Source of the DNA: Candidatus Desulforudis audaxviator MP104C
GTDB taxonomy: Bacteria > Bacillota > Desulfotomaculia > Desulfotomaculales > Desulforudaceae
Reading direction: 5' to 3'
DNA: 64,000 nt
Assembly: GCF_000018425.1 (NCBI RefSeq)
Contig: NC_010424.1
Location: 682,001 to 746,000 of the forward strand
Position numbers and translations under genes: made by a program. The notes beneath the pieces are model-generated. The model had not been told where the DNA came from. It worked only from the letters and a program-made list of their open reading frames with translations, and made no database searches. Each line of letters begins with the position of its first letter. Position 1 is the stretch's first letter. Positions 46,484-54,927 of the stretch are shown here, one piece after another.

Positions 46484-46814
46484 GAGAGGAGTTAGGAGGT
46501 TTTGGACGGGAAACTAAGGGAGTTGCTGGATATTTCGGAAAACGACTTTGACGTGGTGGTGCGCATCTCCCGGGAAGAAGATATTGCCATAGCCAGACAG
46601 ATGGCCAAGCAACTTGCCCAAGAGCTTGGTTTTTCTCTTGCTGATGTAACCAAAGTAGCCACTGCGGTTTCTGAACTTGCACGCAATATCTAGATTCTGC
46701 TGAAAAACTCAGCCATAAAGATCCTTGAAAACCTAGATAAATCAAGGGATTCCGGTCTCCGTGGCGAATTGTTTAAGGTGACCAAACCAAAACAAACACC
46801 AGGAGGGAATCCCT

Positions 46815-46868
46815 ATGCTGATCATGGTTCAACATAAAAACTTCGGTTCCTGCGGAGGTGAGCAGTAA
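46815..46868 (+). CDS. Leader peptide of the transposase gene
   Basis: A 17-codon frame (MLIMVQHKNFGSCGGEQ) preceded by AGGAGGGA. Its TAA overlaps the transposase ATG (TAATG), and it contains the transposase ribosome site. The arrangement suggests translational coupling that limits transposase expression. Confidence 0.45.
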   Translation: MLIMVQHKNFGSCGGEQ

Positions 46869-48262
46869 TGCTATGCCTCCGACAGGAAGAAAGTCGACAA
46901 GTATCATTCTTGGACTACATATTGCCGCCGGAGGTGCTTGAACTCCCGGAAGATCTGGCCAAACTCGACGCCTGGTTGGACGATGAGCGCTTCTTCGAAC
47001 CATTTCAGGACAAGTACCATCGGTGTTTGGGGCGACCGTCCGTACCGGCGGAAACCTATTTGCGTATGACAGCACTCAAGCACCAGTACAGACTCAGCGA
47101 CCGGCAGGTCTGTGCTCTGGTTAAGGATCGGATCAGCTGGCGCCGGTTTTGTCGCATTCCCTGGAATAAGCCGGTGCCCCATCCCTCCAGCCTGACTAAA
47201 ATCCGGCAGCGGTTGGATGCAGACGGGAGCGATCACATGGCGGCACTGAACGCTCATCTGGTCCGTAAGGCGCAGGAAGAAAAGCTCTTAAAAAGCCGCA
47301 ACAAAGTGCGAGTGGACACCACCGCAATCGAAGCCAACATCCACCATCCCACCGATTCCGGCTTGATCGCGGACTCGGTACGGGTGGTGACGCGTCTGGC
47401 GAAAAAGATCCAGGCCGTCGCCGATAATACCAGTGTGGCCATTCGGGATCGCACGCGCAGTATCAAGAAACGGGTGCTGGCGATCGCCAAAGTACTGAAA
47501 CGGCGCACCGGAGAATCCATCCAGGAAGTGCGGCGGATCACCGGCGAAATGGCCGACATCGCTGAAAAGACCCTGCAGGATGCCCGGAATGTAGTACAGC
47601 ATCTGCACCAGCAGGCCCGGCACCTTGCGGGAACCGCCCGGGACGAAAAGCGACGCCTGGCCGCTCGGTTGGAGAAAATCTTGGACCTGGGCGAACAGAT
47701 CGTCAGCCAGGCGCGTCAGGTCAACGCCGGCCAACTAAACCTGCCGGAGCGGGTGGTAAGCCTTTCCGACCCGGAGGCCCGGCCCATTCGGCGCGGCAAA
47801 GCACATAAAGAAACCGAGTTCGGCTACAAAGTGCGCCTGACCGAAAGCACGGAACGCTTGGTGACCGAGTATGACGTGATGATGGGTAACCCCCCGGACC
47901 ATCAATTGCTCATTCCAGGAATTGCGGAGCACATCCACCGCACCGGCCGGGTGCCAGAAGGTACCGCTACCGATCGTGGTTTCTGGAATGCCGGTAACGA
48001 AAGCGCCTTACAAGCTCTGGGTATACGTAAAATCAGCCTGCCTTATAAAGGTAAACGCAGTCACAGTCGTACCGGACACGAGCGCCAGTCCTGGTTTCGG
48101 CGGCTGCAACGCTGGCGAGCCGGTCAGGAAGGAACGATCAGCGTGCTGAAAAGGCGATATGGACTCAAGCGAACGCTATACCGCGGACTGGCCGGATGTC
48201 GCCGCTGGGTGGGCGGGGCCGTCTGGGGATACAACCTGAACCGAATCGCTAAGTTGATCTAA
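46868..48262 (+). CDS. DDE transposase of the rsbT-disrupting IS (ISNCY/IS1182-like)
   Basis: A 464-residue transposase. N-terminal DUF772-like helical region (LGRPSVPAETYLRMTALKHQ), first catalytic Asp in RVDTTAIEANIHHPTDSGL, second in ATDRGFWNAGN, Glu in GQEGTISVLKRRYGLKR. A coiled Arg/Lys-rich insertion (about 175-280) lies between the first two. GGAGGTGA precedes the ATG. The gene appears complete. Confidence 0.9.
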   Translation: MLCLRQEESRQVSFLDYILPPEVLELPEDLAKLDAWLDDERFFEPFQDKYHRCLGRPSVPAETYLRMTALKHQYRLSDRQVCALVKDRISWRRFCRIPWNKPVPHPSSLTKIRQRLDADGSDHMAALNAHLVRKAQEEKLLKSRNKVRVDTTAIEANIHHPTDSGLIADSVRVVTRLAKKIQAVADNTSVAIRDRTRSIKKRVLAIAKVLKRRTGESIQEVRRITGEMADIAEKTLQDARNVVQHLHQQARHLAGTARDEKRRLAARLEKILDLGEQIVSQARQVNAGQLNLPERVVSLSDPEARPIRRGKAHKETEFGYKVRLTESTERLVTEYDVMMGNPPDHQLLIPGIAEHIHRTGRVPEGTATDRGFWNAGNESALQALGIRKISLPYKGKRSHSRTGHERQSWFRRLQRWRAGQEGTISVLKRRYGLKRTLYRGLAGCRRWVGGAVWGYNLNRIAKLI

Positions 48263-48660
48263 GCCCAGGCAGGAACGTTAAACCATGATCAAATTGTCAA
48301 GGATCAACTGCCGAGAAGTAGTCGGCAAAGTGCTTTTTTCAGCAGAATCTATCTAGGTTTTCAAGGATCTTTATGGCTGAGTTTTTCAGCAGAATCTATC
48401 TATCGCTATGCACAACCTGGTAAAATAATGATCCGTAAACGGCTCGAGAAGAGCGGCGGGCCTGCCATACAGGTGGTGGCGTATGATCGTGGTCCGGGCA
48501 TCGAGAGCGTAGACAGGGTTCTGACAAAAGGCTACACGACGCATGAGCGTAGCCTGGGTATAGGCTTGTCGGGAATAAGGCGCCTTATGGATTTTTGTGA
48601 GATTGCCTCCGAAGTCGGCACTGGCACCGTGGTGAGGGTGGAAAAGAGGAGGCGCAAGTT

Positions 48661-49287
48661 TTGAGTTTACAAGTTGAAAAACCGGAAGCTGACGATCAGG
48701 CACGGGAAGGCTCCGGGTGGGAAGTGTCGGCATATTCGCGTCCCCACTGGCGGGAGAAGGTAAACGGCGACCTTTGTTATACTAAAGAATTTGGTACCCA
48801 CGCACTTGTAGTTGTAGCAGATGTGCTGGGCCACGGGGAGGGAGCACACCGCGGGGCGGTGGTCCTGGCGCAGGCGATGCAGCGGGCCGCGGGGGTTCTG
48901 CAGCAGACATACTCCGTTCTGGAAGAAGCGGCTTCACAGACGCGGGGATGCGCTCTTTTCCTGGCCCTGCTTGACCGGAAAGCGATAGAATACATCTTGG
49001 TCGGAAACATCAGAGGGTGGGTGCTGACGCGAAAACGTACGGAGCTTCTGGTGGGGCAGCCGGGCATTGCAGGCAAGAGAGTGTTAAATCCTACCATCCG
49101 CCGGCTGGAGCTGCCGGGGCCTGCCCTTTTTCTGGTTTGTACCGACGGGATCAAGCGCAGCTTTTCGCCTGTAGGATTACCATGGCTCTGGGAGGGAACA
49201 GGGGAAGAAACAGCTTGCCGTGTGGTAGAGAGATACGGCATCGCTGAAGACGATGCCAGCGTGCTAGTAGGAAGGAGGTATGTCTAG
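48661..49287 (+). CDS. rsbX: RsbX-like PP2C/SpoIIE-type phosphatase
   Basis: A 208-residue phosphatase expected to dephosphorylate RsbS/RsbR and reset the stressosome. Metal-site motifs: VNGDLCY, VVADVLGHGEGAH, LVCTDGIKRSF and the late EDDASVLV. TTG start overlaps the rsbT stop. As rsbT is broken, the phosphatase may have nothing to reverse. Confidence 0.88.
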   Translation: MSLQVEKPEADDQAREGSGWEVSAYSRPHWREKVNGDLCYTKEFGTHALVVVADVLGHGEGAHRGAVVLAQAMQRAAGVLQQTYSVLEEAASQTRGCALFLALLDRKAIEYILVGNIRGWVLTRKRTELLVGQPGIAGKRVLNPTIRRLELPGPALFLVCTDGIKRSFSPVGLPWLWEGTGEETACRVVERYGIAEDDASVLVGRRYV

Positions 49288-50082
49288 TTGTCGGGGGAAT
49301 TCTATTCAACTTACCGCAGTTATCTTGAACGTTATATGTACGAAGGGGCTGCGGAGGGGGTGCTGCTGGAAGCGTACCAGGATCTGCCGCGCTGCCTGGA
49401 CGAGGGTGATGCGCAGGCCGCCAGCATTTTGGACGTGCATACGCGGGCACTGCGCGAAGTCATGGGAATTAAGCGGGACAGCGACAACGTGCAGTGGATA
49501 TACATAGCCCGGGCGACCGAGTTTTTGGCCCAGATCCTGATAGTTATTGATACGTTCCTCCTCCAGCTAAAGGAAAGGGTGGAGCGCGATCCCCTTACTG
49601 GGCTTTGTAACCGGCTAGCCCTTTTTCGCATGCTTCCCCAGATGCTCGAAAAAGCACAAAAACAGGGCAAGCCGCTTGTTGTGGCCATGCTCGATTTGGA
49701 TGATTTTAAGCGAATAAATGACCAGTACGGCCACCAGGTTGGCGACGAAGCACTCCGTTCCGTAGCTGGTCTTATCAAAAGAATTTTGCGGAATGATGAC
49801 CTGGCCGTTCGCTTCGGCGGTGAAGAATTTGTAATTGTCCTTCCGGCGACGGATTTTGCTAAAGCCAGGATTCCCCTGGAACGAATTCAGGCCCAAATAG
49901 CAGCGGTAAGGATACTGCCGGAGGTGGAGGGTCTTAAGGTAAGTATAGGAGTTGCCGGGTATGCCGGCCGTGGCTCTGTCGATCCCGACGAGCTAATCCG
50001 GCAAGCGGATGAAGCGATGTATCGAGCCAAAGAATTGGGCAAAAACAGAGTGGCCTTTGCCAAGGGCGATGATGGGGAGTGA
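49288..50082 (+). CDS. Diguanylate cyclase with RsbU-like N terminus
   Basis: A 264-residue protein. The first 90 residues are helical (YRSYLERYMYEGAAEGVL) and resemble the RsbT-binding N domain of RsbU; residues 100-262 are GGDEF with RFGGEEFVIVLPAT and an RNDD inhibitory site five residues earlier. In such a gene order RsbT released from the stressosome may activate this cyclase instead of an RsbU phosphatase. TTG start; GGAAGGAGG upstream. Confidence 0.88.
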   Translation: MSGEFYSTYRSYLERYMYEGAAEGVLLEAYQDLPRCLDEGDAQAASILDVHTRALREVMGIKRDSDNVQWIYIARATEFLAQILIVIDTFLLQLKERVERDPLTGLCNRLALFRMLPQMLEKAQKQGKPLVVAMLDLDDFKRINDQYGHQVGDEALRSVAGLIKRILRNDDLAVRFGGEEFVIVLPATDFAKARIPLERIQAQIAAVRILPEVEGLKVSIGVAGYAGRGSVDPDELIRQADEAMYRAKELGKNRVAFAKGDDGE

Positions 50083-50088
50083 GTGTGC

Positions 50089-51813
50089 ATGAGGTTTTCA
50101 AAGGGAATGCTGGAGCTTATTGAAGAACTAAAATTCCAGGCTGGTCAATTGCCCTTGGATTGGGTAGAGGTTACTGGAAAGGCGGCGCAAGCATACGTTG
50201 GGCGGTTGCGGACCTTGCTGGAGCGGGCAGGGCAAGAGGCGAACGAGGCGGAACTGCGCGGAGCAGCGAGCGACTTATTGGCGTTGTTTGCTGGAAACCA
50301 TGACGAGGAACTCTTGCGGCGGCGTATAGAACTCGGAAGAAAGCTGGGCGTTGCAGAAGTGTCGCTGGAGCAAATGGTAACAGCCTATGGGTTCTTTTTC
50401 GGGCGTTGGTGCGACGAACTGGTCCCGCTTATCCATACCCTGGAGAGAGAACTGAAAAGCTTTAAGTACGGCGGAACATCGTTGCTTATTGACCTTGGCC
50501 TGCTACTCCTGGGATACAGGGGAGAAGTAGCGCGTCAAATGCAGATGTTTTCGACAGTAGATGTCCTTACAGGCCTTTTGAGCCGCCGCAAGTTCGAAGA
50601 AGAGTTGCAGCAGGCAATCGAGTTTGCGCGGTGCACAAAAGGAGAGTTTTCTTTATACTGGATAGACATTGATAATTCTAAGCTGATTAACGACATTTAC
50701 GGTTATACCGTAGGGGATATTGTACTGAAGGTTGTGGCTGGCTTTCTGCAGGAGTCGTTCCCCGACGCCTTTACTATTGCACGCATAGGCAGTGACGAAT
50801 TTGGGATTGTGCTGATGGATACAGGTCCTGCTGAGGCCCTGGCAAAGGCGCAGGTGCTATGTCATGGCATTGCCGAGCTGCAAAGTCGTCCTTTGGGGGA
50901 GGAGGGCATTTTCATTACCAGCAGTATTGGCGTGGCTTCGTACCCCCACCATGGGCAAGCGCTGGCCGACCTTATGTTAGCTGCCGAGGTTGCTCAGGTA
51001 ACGGCCAAGAGGAAAGGGAGGAACCGGGCGCAGCTCATAGATGCGGTCGACGAGAGTACTAATCCTACTGTGGTTCACGAGAGAATTCTTCTCTTGCGAG
51101 AAGCTCTGCGTTCGAAGGAGTGCATCGTCCCCTTTTATCAGCCGATTGTAGATTTAGAGACTGGCAAGCCATTAGGTTACGAAGTGCTTGCCCGCGTGAG
51201 GAGAGGAGAAAAGTTTCTTTCTGCCGGGCTTTTTATAGAGGCGGCCGAGCAATCCGGCCTTATGAAGGATATTGGTAATATCGTCATAGAGCAGGCCATG
51301 CGGGAAAAAAAGAGCTCTTGGGCGAAGAGCAAGCTTTTCTTTATTAACTTCTCCATGCGCGAGTTGGAGAACAGAGAAACTCCAGGGTTCCTGGCTGACC
51401 TGTTCAGCCGCTACGGCATTCGTCCGGAAGAAATTGTGGCCGAAATTACCGAGCGAGAAGCCGTGCTTGATATTAATGCCATGCATGCTTTCGCCAAGGA
51501 GCTGACAGATCTTGGGGTGCGCCTGGCGGTCGACGACTTTGGAAGCGGTTTTTCCTCATTTATTTATCTTCGTTACTTTGACTGTTACTTTGCCAAGATT
51601 GAGGGCTCCCTGGTGCGTGAGATAACCAGGAGTGGACGCTCCCGGATGATTGTAGAAAACATGGTAAAACTTTTGCAAGGGCTTTCGATAGAGGTGGTGG
51701 CCGAGTTTGTAGAGAACCGTGAAACAGCTGAAATTTTGCGCCGCGCCGGCGTTCGATACGGGCAGGGTTATTATCTGGGCATGCCCGTACGGTGCCCTGG
51801 TAACGGGGATTAG
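50089..51813 (+). CDS. Degenerate GGDEF plus EAL-domain protein
   Basis: A 574-residue protein. N-terminal helical region (about 1-150), GGDEF-fold with GSDEF in place of GGDEF and no inhibitory site, then EAL. The EAL motif is EVL; NFSMRE, EITERE and VDDFGSGFS are kept, the Lys is in FAKIEG, and the last part is QGYYLGMP. The cyclase half is likely inactive and may bind GTP; the phosphodiesterase half keeps most metal ligands. ATG at 50089; a GTG six bases earlier is possible. Confidence 0.88.
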   Translation: MRFSKGMLELIEELKFQAGQLPLDWVEVTGKAAQAYVGRLRTLLERAGQEANEAELRGAASDLLALFAGNHDEELLRRRIELGRKLGVAEVSLEQMVTAYGFFFGRWCDELVPLIHTLERELKSFKYGGTSLLIDLGLLLLGYRGEVARQMQMFSTVDVLTGLLSRRKFEEELQQAIEFARCTKGEFSLYWIDIDNSKLINDIYGYTVGDIVLKVVAGFLQESFPDAFTIARIGSDEFGIVLMDTGPAEALAKAQVLCHGIAELQSRPLGEEGIFITSSIGVASYPHHGQALADLMLAAEVAQVTAKRKGRNRAQLIDAVDESTNPTVVHERILLLREALRSKECIVPFYQPIVDLETGKPLGYEVLARVRRGEKFLSAGLFIEAAEQSGLMKDIGNIVIEQAMREKKSSWAKSKLFFINFSMRELENRETPGFLADLFSRYGIRPEEIVAEITEREAVLDINAMHAFAKELTDLGVRLAVDDFGSGFSSFIYLRYFDCYFAKIEGSLVREITRSGRSRMIVENMVKLLQGLSIEVVAEFVENRETAEILRRAGVRYGQGYYLGMPVRCPGNGD

Positions 51814-51843
51814 CGTCAATGTTTAATTCGCATTTTTTTCTTT

Positions 51844-52357
51844 CTATTCTGCGCTTTGATAATTTTTATGACGCCCGGTGCTTTTCCCGGAGAAAGTTGA
51901 CAGCCCCTCGGGAAAGGGAGCGGGCTTACCCAGGTAATATCCCTGGCCGCAATCTATTTCAAGCTCCTGCAGTACTTTCAAAATATTTTCATTTTCCATA
52001 AACTCCGCGCAACGGCGTTCATGGCCTGGACCAGGGCGCGGTTGACAGGATCTTTGTCCACGTTGCGGACAAAGGAACCGTCGGATCTTGAGGTAATCCA
52101 CCTGAAGGATGCGGAGGTTAAGAATAAGGACGAAAAGCCTTCGCCGAAGTCATCCAGGGCAAAGCGGCAGCCGGACGAAAAGCCTTCGCCGAAGTCATCC
52201 AGGGCAAAGCGGCAGCCGGCGCTTTTAAGCCTGTGGATCCAGCGACCGGCCCGTACCAGGTCCTTTACGGCAGCCGTTTCGGTTATCTCAAAACCGATCC
52301 GGGAGGGATCTATGCCGCTCTTGCGGATGTTATCTTCTATGAATTCCAGCAGGTGTA
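51844..52357 (-). pseudogene. Decayed EAL-domain gene with an internal tandem duplication
   Basis: Minus-strand pieces in order: LLEFIEDNIRKSGIDPSRIG, FEITETAAVKDLVRAGRWI, GCRFALDDFGEGFSS twice, then in shifted frames LQVDYLKI, GSFVRNVDKDPVNRALVQA, and finally ENENILKVLQELEIDCGQG. At least two frameshifts and a deletion separate them, and the front half of the domain is missing. It converges on the intact GGDEF/EAL gene. Confidence 0.9.
52129..52218. repeat. Perfect 45-bp tandem duplication in the EAL pseudogene
   Basis: Two identical 45-base units (52129-52173 and 52174-52218), each starting GACGAAAAGCCTTCGCCGAA, encoding the DDFGEGFSS metal-binding loop twice in frame. Confidence 0.95.
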
Positions 52358-52484
52358 ACGGTCAAGTGTTTTGGAGAAATTTCGGCCAACAATTTTCCAG
52401 AGTTTTTGCCAATTAGAAAACTTTTAGTGTGTTATCACCCCCCCTGTGCGCTTCAGGCATTATCCCCCCCCGGCATCCTCGGCC

Positions 52485-52528
52485 GTCAAGACCAAGGGGC
52501 TTCGCCTCCCGCTTCGCGAGGTCTTGAC
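52485..52528. repeat. Inverted repeat in the gap before the comM fragment
   Basis: GTCAAGACC (52485-52493) and GGTCTTGAC (52520-52528) around a GC-rich loop with CTTCGC/GCGAG words. The surrounding gap 52360-52728 also has two C-runs (about 52438-52444 and 52464-52471) and no gene I can support; it looks like mobile-element debris. Confidence 0.55.
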
Positions 52529-52728
52529 CGCCTGCGGGTCCGGTGGGGCGCAGTAACCAAGCGCCAGGGATCAAGCCTTTAGTATGGTGTTCCGGTACTC
52601 TAAGGCTGATCGGGGCGCAGCTTGTAGAGATCGATGTTTTTAACCTGGTGCTGCTATTCCGGCAGGGATTACCTCCCCGGCGCAGAATGAAGAATCAGGT
52701 AATTTGCCGTAATATATGGAGGTAAGCC

Positions 52729-52899
52729 ATGCTGGCCACCGTCCATTCCGTGGCACTTTCCGGGATCGAGGGGCATATTGTCAAGGTCGAGGTCGATGTG
52801 GCCGGGGGCCTGCCGGGTTGGGAGATTGTGGGTACGAATGTCCAACTTTGCTGTGTATCACCCGGGAGTTCCCGGAGCCAGGTAGGTACGCCAAGATAG
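52729..52899 (+). pseudogene. comM: 5' fragment of comM/yifB (Mg-chelatase-like AAA ATPase)
   Basis: Begins MLATVHSVALSGIEGHIVKV and continues EVDVAGGLPGWEIVG, the N terminus of YifB/ComM (usually about 500 residues). Homology stops after about 36 residues and unrelated sequence leads to a stop. TGGAGGTAAG precedes the ATG. In many Firmicutes comM follows yraN; here yraN is 36 kb away. Confidence 0.8.
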
Positions 52900-53177
52900 G
52901 CACCGGCCTTGCTCCTGAAATAGATAAAAAACTTAAACGGATAGCCGCTGAACGGGGCGTCACTCAGGCCGACCTGCTCCGGGAGGCGGTTTCTTGGTTT
53001 TTAGAGCAGGGGATGGGGGAAATCCCGCCGCGCATACGCGGCAAGGTCGCGCAGGTGCGGCGCACCCTGGACCTTCCGGAAGGGCATGCGAAGAAGATAA
53101 GAGAGATTGCGACCCGGATGCAAGTCTCGTGTTCTTACGTGATCGAGTATGCCGTTCAGTGCCGTTTTCGCTTGTAG
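52848..53177 (+). CDS. Tandem ribbon-helix-helix-like protein
   Basis: About 109 residues. RHH-like unit 1: KIGTGLAPEIDKKLKRIAAE, RGVTQADLLREAVSWFLEQG. Unit 2: RRTLDLPEGHAKKIREIATR, MQVSCSYVIEYAVQCRF. Two strand-helix-helix units in one chain could fold as an intramolecular RHH dimer. The start is uncertain (TTG 52848 chosen), and the N terminus may have been altered by the comM junction. Possible DNA-binding regulator or antitoxin; no clear toxin gene next to it on the same strand. Confidence 0.6.
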   Translation: MLCITREFPEPGRYAKIGTGLAPEIDKKLKRIAAERGVTQADLLREAVSWFLEQGMGEIPPRIRGKVAQVRRTLDLPEGHAKKIREIATRMQVSCSYVIEYAVQCRFRL

Positions 53178-53198
53178 TGCCGGACTATTGCTTCTTGG

Positions 53199-54050
53199 TC
53201 AATCCGGCCCGGGAATCTGCCAGTCATACCCATTCGACCGCGACAGGCACTTGAAGATCAGGTACCCGTACTCCGCAAAGGTCAGGAGCGCATTCCTCGC
53301 GTCCCCGGCCGAAAGCGTCAAAACGTAGCCCGTTGGCTCGTGGCGGCCTGGGAAGTGCTCGGATAGGAGTTCCATGATGGGCTTCGGCAGCCTCCACACG
53401 CGGGCGGGCCTGATTGCGGAGCTAGTGTGCACGATTGCCTGCCTGACTTCCGAAGCCGCCTTGTACCATGCTACAAGGTTTATCTGGCGTCTGTTGGTTT
53501 TCTCGATTATCCCAAGTTCCGGAGCCAGCCTTCTGATGCACCCCAAGACCTGCCGGCTGTCTCTGCGGTAGTACTCGCGCACCGCCCGCAGCCAGCCCTC
53601 GCGGCTGCTGATGGGCCCCAGCTTGCCGGCGATATTCCTGGCCTGGAGCTTGTCCTGATTTTCGAAGAAGAAGAACCCCGCGGTGTCGTAAAGAAAAGTC
53701 CCGAAGGCGTCGTAAGCCTGGGCTACGGACCAGGCCGACTGTTTCTGAACGAGATCGTCCACGATGGCCCGATACTCCTCTTCTTGTGCAACGGACGCCC
53801 TCGGCGTGAAAGTAACGGGGACGCCGCCCCCGGCCAGGTCGCAAACGTTGAGGGGTATGCCGGTGGACGTGCCGGCCGGGAGGTCGGCCAACAACTCGCG
53901 GGCCTGGTTCAGCAGGCTCTCAAGGCGGGTGAGGGTGTCGTTAATTTCACTCAACTGATTCAAGAAATCCAGGAGCGGCTCCCGGATCGGGTTGGTGGTG
54001 GGCGTCAAATCCTGCACATCCTTGCCGGTAACGCATGGCAGCTCACGCAT
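53199..54050 (-). CDS. HEPN-like protein, unknown function
   Basis: A 283-residue protein starting at ATG 54050 (AAGGTGG upstream; longer frames lack one). After a helical N-terminal region (FLNQLSEINDTLTRLESLLN) it has an all-helical domain containing EVRQAIVHTSS, the R-x4-H pattern of HEPN RNases, preceded by YDAFGTFLYD. That suggests an RNA-cleaving or nucleotide-acting HEPN fold, but I cannot verify it without a structure prediction. It converges with the RHH gene, 21 bases between stops. Confidence 0.5.
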   Translation of the reverse strand: MRELPCVTGKDVQDLTPTTNPIREPLLDFLNQLSEINDTLTRLESLLNQARELLADLPAGTSTGIPLNVCDLAGGGVPVTFTPRASVAQEEEYRAIVDDLVQKQSAWSVAQAYDAFGTFLYDTAGFFFFENQDKLQARNIAGKLGPISSREGWLRAVREYYRRDSRQVLGCIRRLAPELGIIEKTNRRQINLVAWYKAASEVRQAIVHTSSAIRPARVWRLPKPIMELLSEHFPGRHEPTGYVLTLSAGDARNALLTFAEYGYLIFKCLSRSNGYDWQIPGPD

Positions 54051-54283
54051 TGCAACCACCTTGCAGCGGCAGGTTTGGCCAACAAATTCCACCAAGCCCC
54101 CTAAAATCCTGCAAACAAGATCAAATTTGGCCGGAATGCCACGATGCGACACTCTTGGGTATATCAACATACAAGCATCCGGCTGCTTTGTGCTCTGCCA
54201 GAGCGGCCGCAAGGACCTGGAGCTCCAAACGGTTCCGGGATTTTTGTTTTCAAGACTTTCTAGCTTTCAAAGGAGGCGATTCT

Positions 54284-54550
54284 ATGGGAGTCACGTTGCG
54301 GTCCTTTCAGGAACTGGGAGCCTATCTCAAGAGATTTCCATCCAGCGATCACCAGGAACACAAGGCGGCTGTTATTGGGTGCGCCAAGGTGATCGTCACC
54401 AAGCACGCCGTCGAACGCCTGTTAGACTGGCGGCGGACCGGGAGTCTTTCGGTCAGGGACGCCGAAGAAACGCTGGCCCGGGCCGTCCGGGAAGGTCAAC
54501 CGGCGGGTAAGCGTCCCGGTGGCGCCGTCGAGTACGTAAGCGTCAAATAG
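54284..54550 (+). CDS. Small protein truncated by IS66
   Basis: An 88-residue frame starting at ATG 54284 with AAAGGAGG nine bases upstream. Hydrophilic; KHAVERLLDWRRTGSLSVRDAEETLARAV looks like a helical pair (quoted in part). The last four residues (VSVK) and stop are encoded by the left end of IS66, so the original C terminus is lost. It is divergent from the HEPN-like gene. Family unknown. Confidence 0.6.
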   Translation: MGVTLRSFQELGAYLKRFPSSDHQEHKAAVIGCAKVIVTKHAVERLLDWRRTGSLSVRDAEETLARAVREGQPAGKRPGGAVEYVSVK

Positions 54551-54621
54551 CCCCCACCTAGCTTTTCGCCCTCCCAAATGAGATACTCTACGCAGCAAAA
54601 ATCGAAGGAGGGCATCGCCAC

Positions 54622-54927
54622 GTGACCAAAGCAGAGCTACAGGGCTTACGAAACCAATGGGCCACCAGAGTAGCCGAGTTTCAGGCCAGCGGGCAGAGCG
54701 TGTCCGCCTGGTGCGCGGAACAGCAGGTAAAACCCCATCAACTAAGATACTGGCTCAAGAAACATTCCCAAGCCGTCGGAAATGCACCGACCCAGTGGTT
54801 GTCACTGAACTTAAGAGACCTTGCTAATCCACCCCTGGTCATCAGAATCGGCCAAGCCACCGTCGAAGTGCGGCCGGGCTTTGATCCCGATCTACTTCGT
54901 GATGTGGTGCGCACCCTGGCACAATGA
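54622..54927 (+). CDS. tnpA: IS66 accessory protein TnpA
   Basis: A 101-residue protein with a helix-turn-helix start (LRNQWATRVAEFQASGQSVSAWCAEQQVKPHQLRYW, quoted in part) typical of IS66 OrfA. GAAGGAGG lies upstream. The stop overlaps tnpB (ATGA). Confidence 0.88.
   Translation: MTKAELQGLRNQWATRVAEFQASGQSVSAWCAEQQVKPHQLRYWLKKHSQAVGNAPTQWLSLNLRDLANPPLVIRIGQATVEVRPGFDPDLLRDVVRTLAQ

Larger units (their letters stand above)
46687..48402 (+). mobile_element. 1.7-kb IS with 46-bp terminal inverted repeats inserted in rsbT
   Basis: The element occupies 46693-48396. Left (46693-46738) and right (48351-48396) ends are perfect 46-bp inverted repeats beginning GATTCTGCTGAAAAACTCAG. The target duplication TATCTA is present at 46687-46692 and 48397-48402. 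A second copy of the outer words (TTTTTTCAGCAGAATCTATCTA) lies just inside the right end at about 48335-48355. Perfect ends and duplication indicate a recent insertion. Confidence 0.96.
46502..48664 (+). pseudogene. rsbT: rsbT switch kinase gene split by an insertion sequence
   Basis: The 5' piece (46502-46692, TTG start after TTAGGAGG) encodes the kinase N terminus to VTKVATAVSELARNI and stops at the first IS codon. The 3' piece (48403-48664) resumes exactly as YRYAQPGKIMIRKRL, with the ATP-site motifs YDRGPGIES and SLGIGLSGIRRLMD. Removing the element and one copy of TATCTA restores one frame of about 150 residues. RsbT phosphorylates RsbS/RsbR and carries the stressosome output, so this strain probably lacks that output unless the element excises. 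Confidence 0.95.

Noticed and set aside
52129-52218. CRISPR-like direct repeats
   Set aside because: Only two adjacent identical units with no spacer; it is a tandem duplication of coding sequence in an EAL pseudogene.
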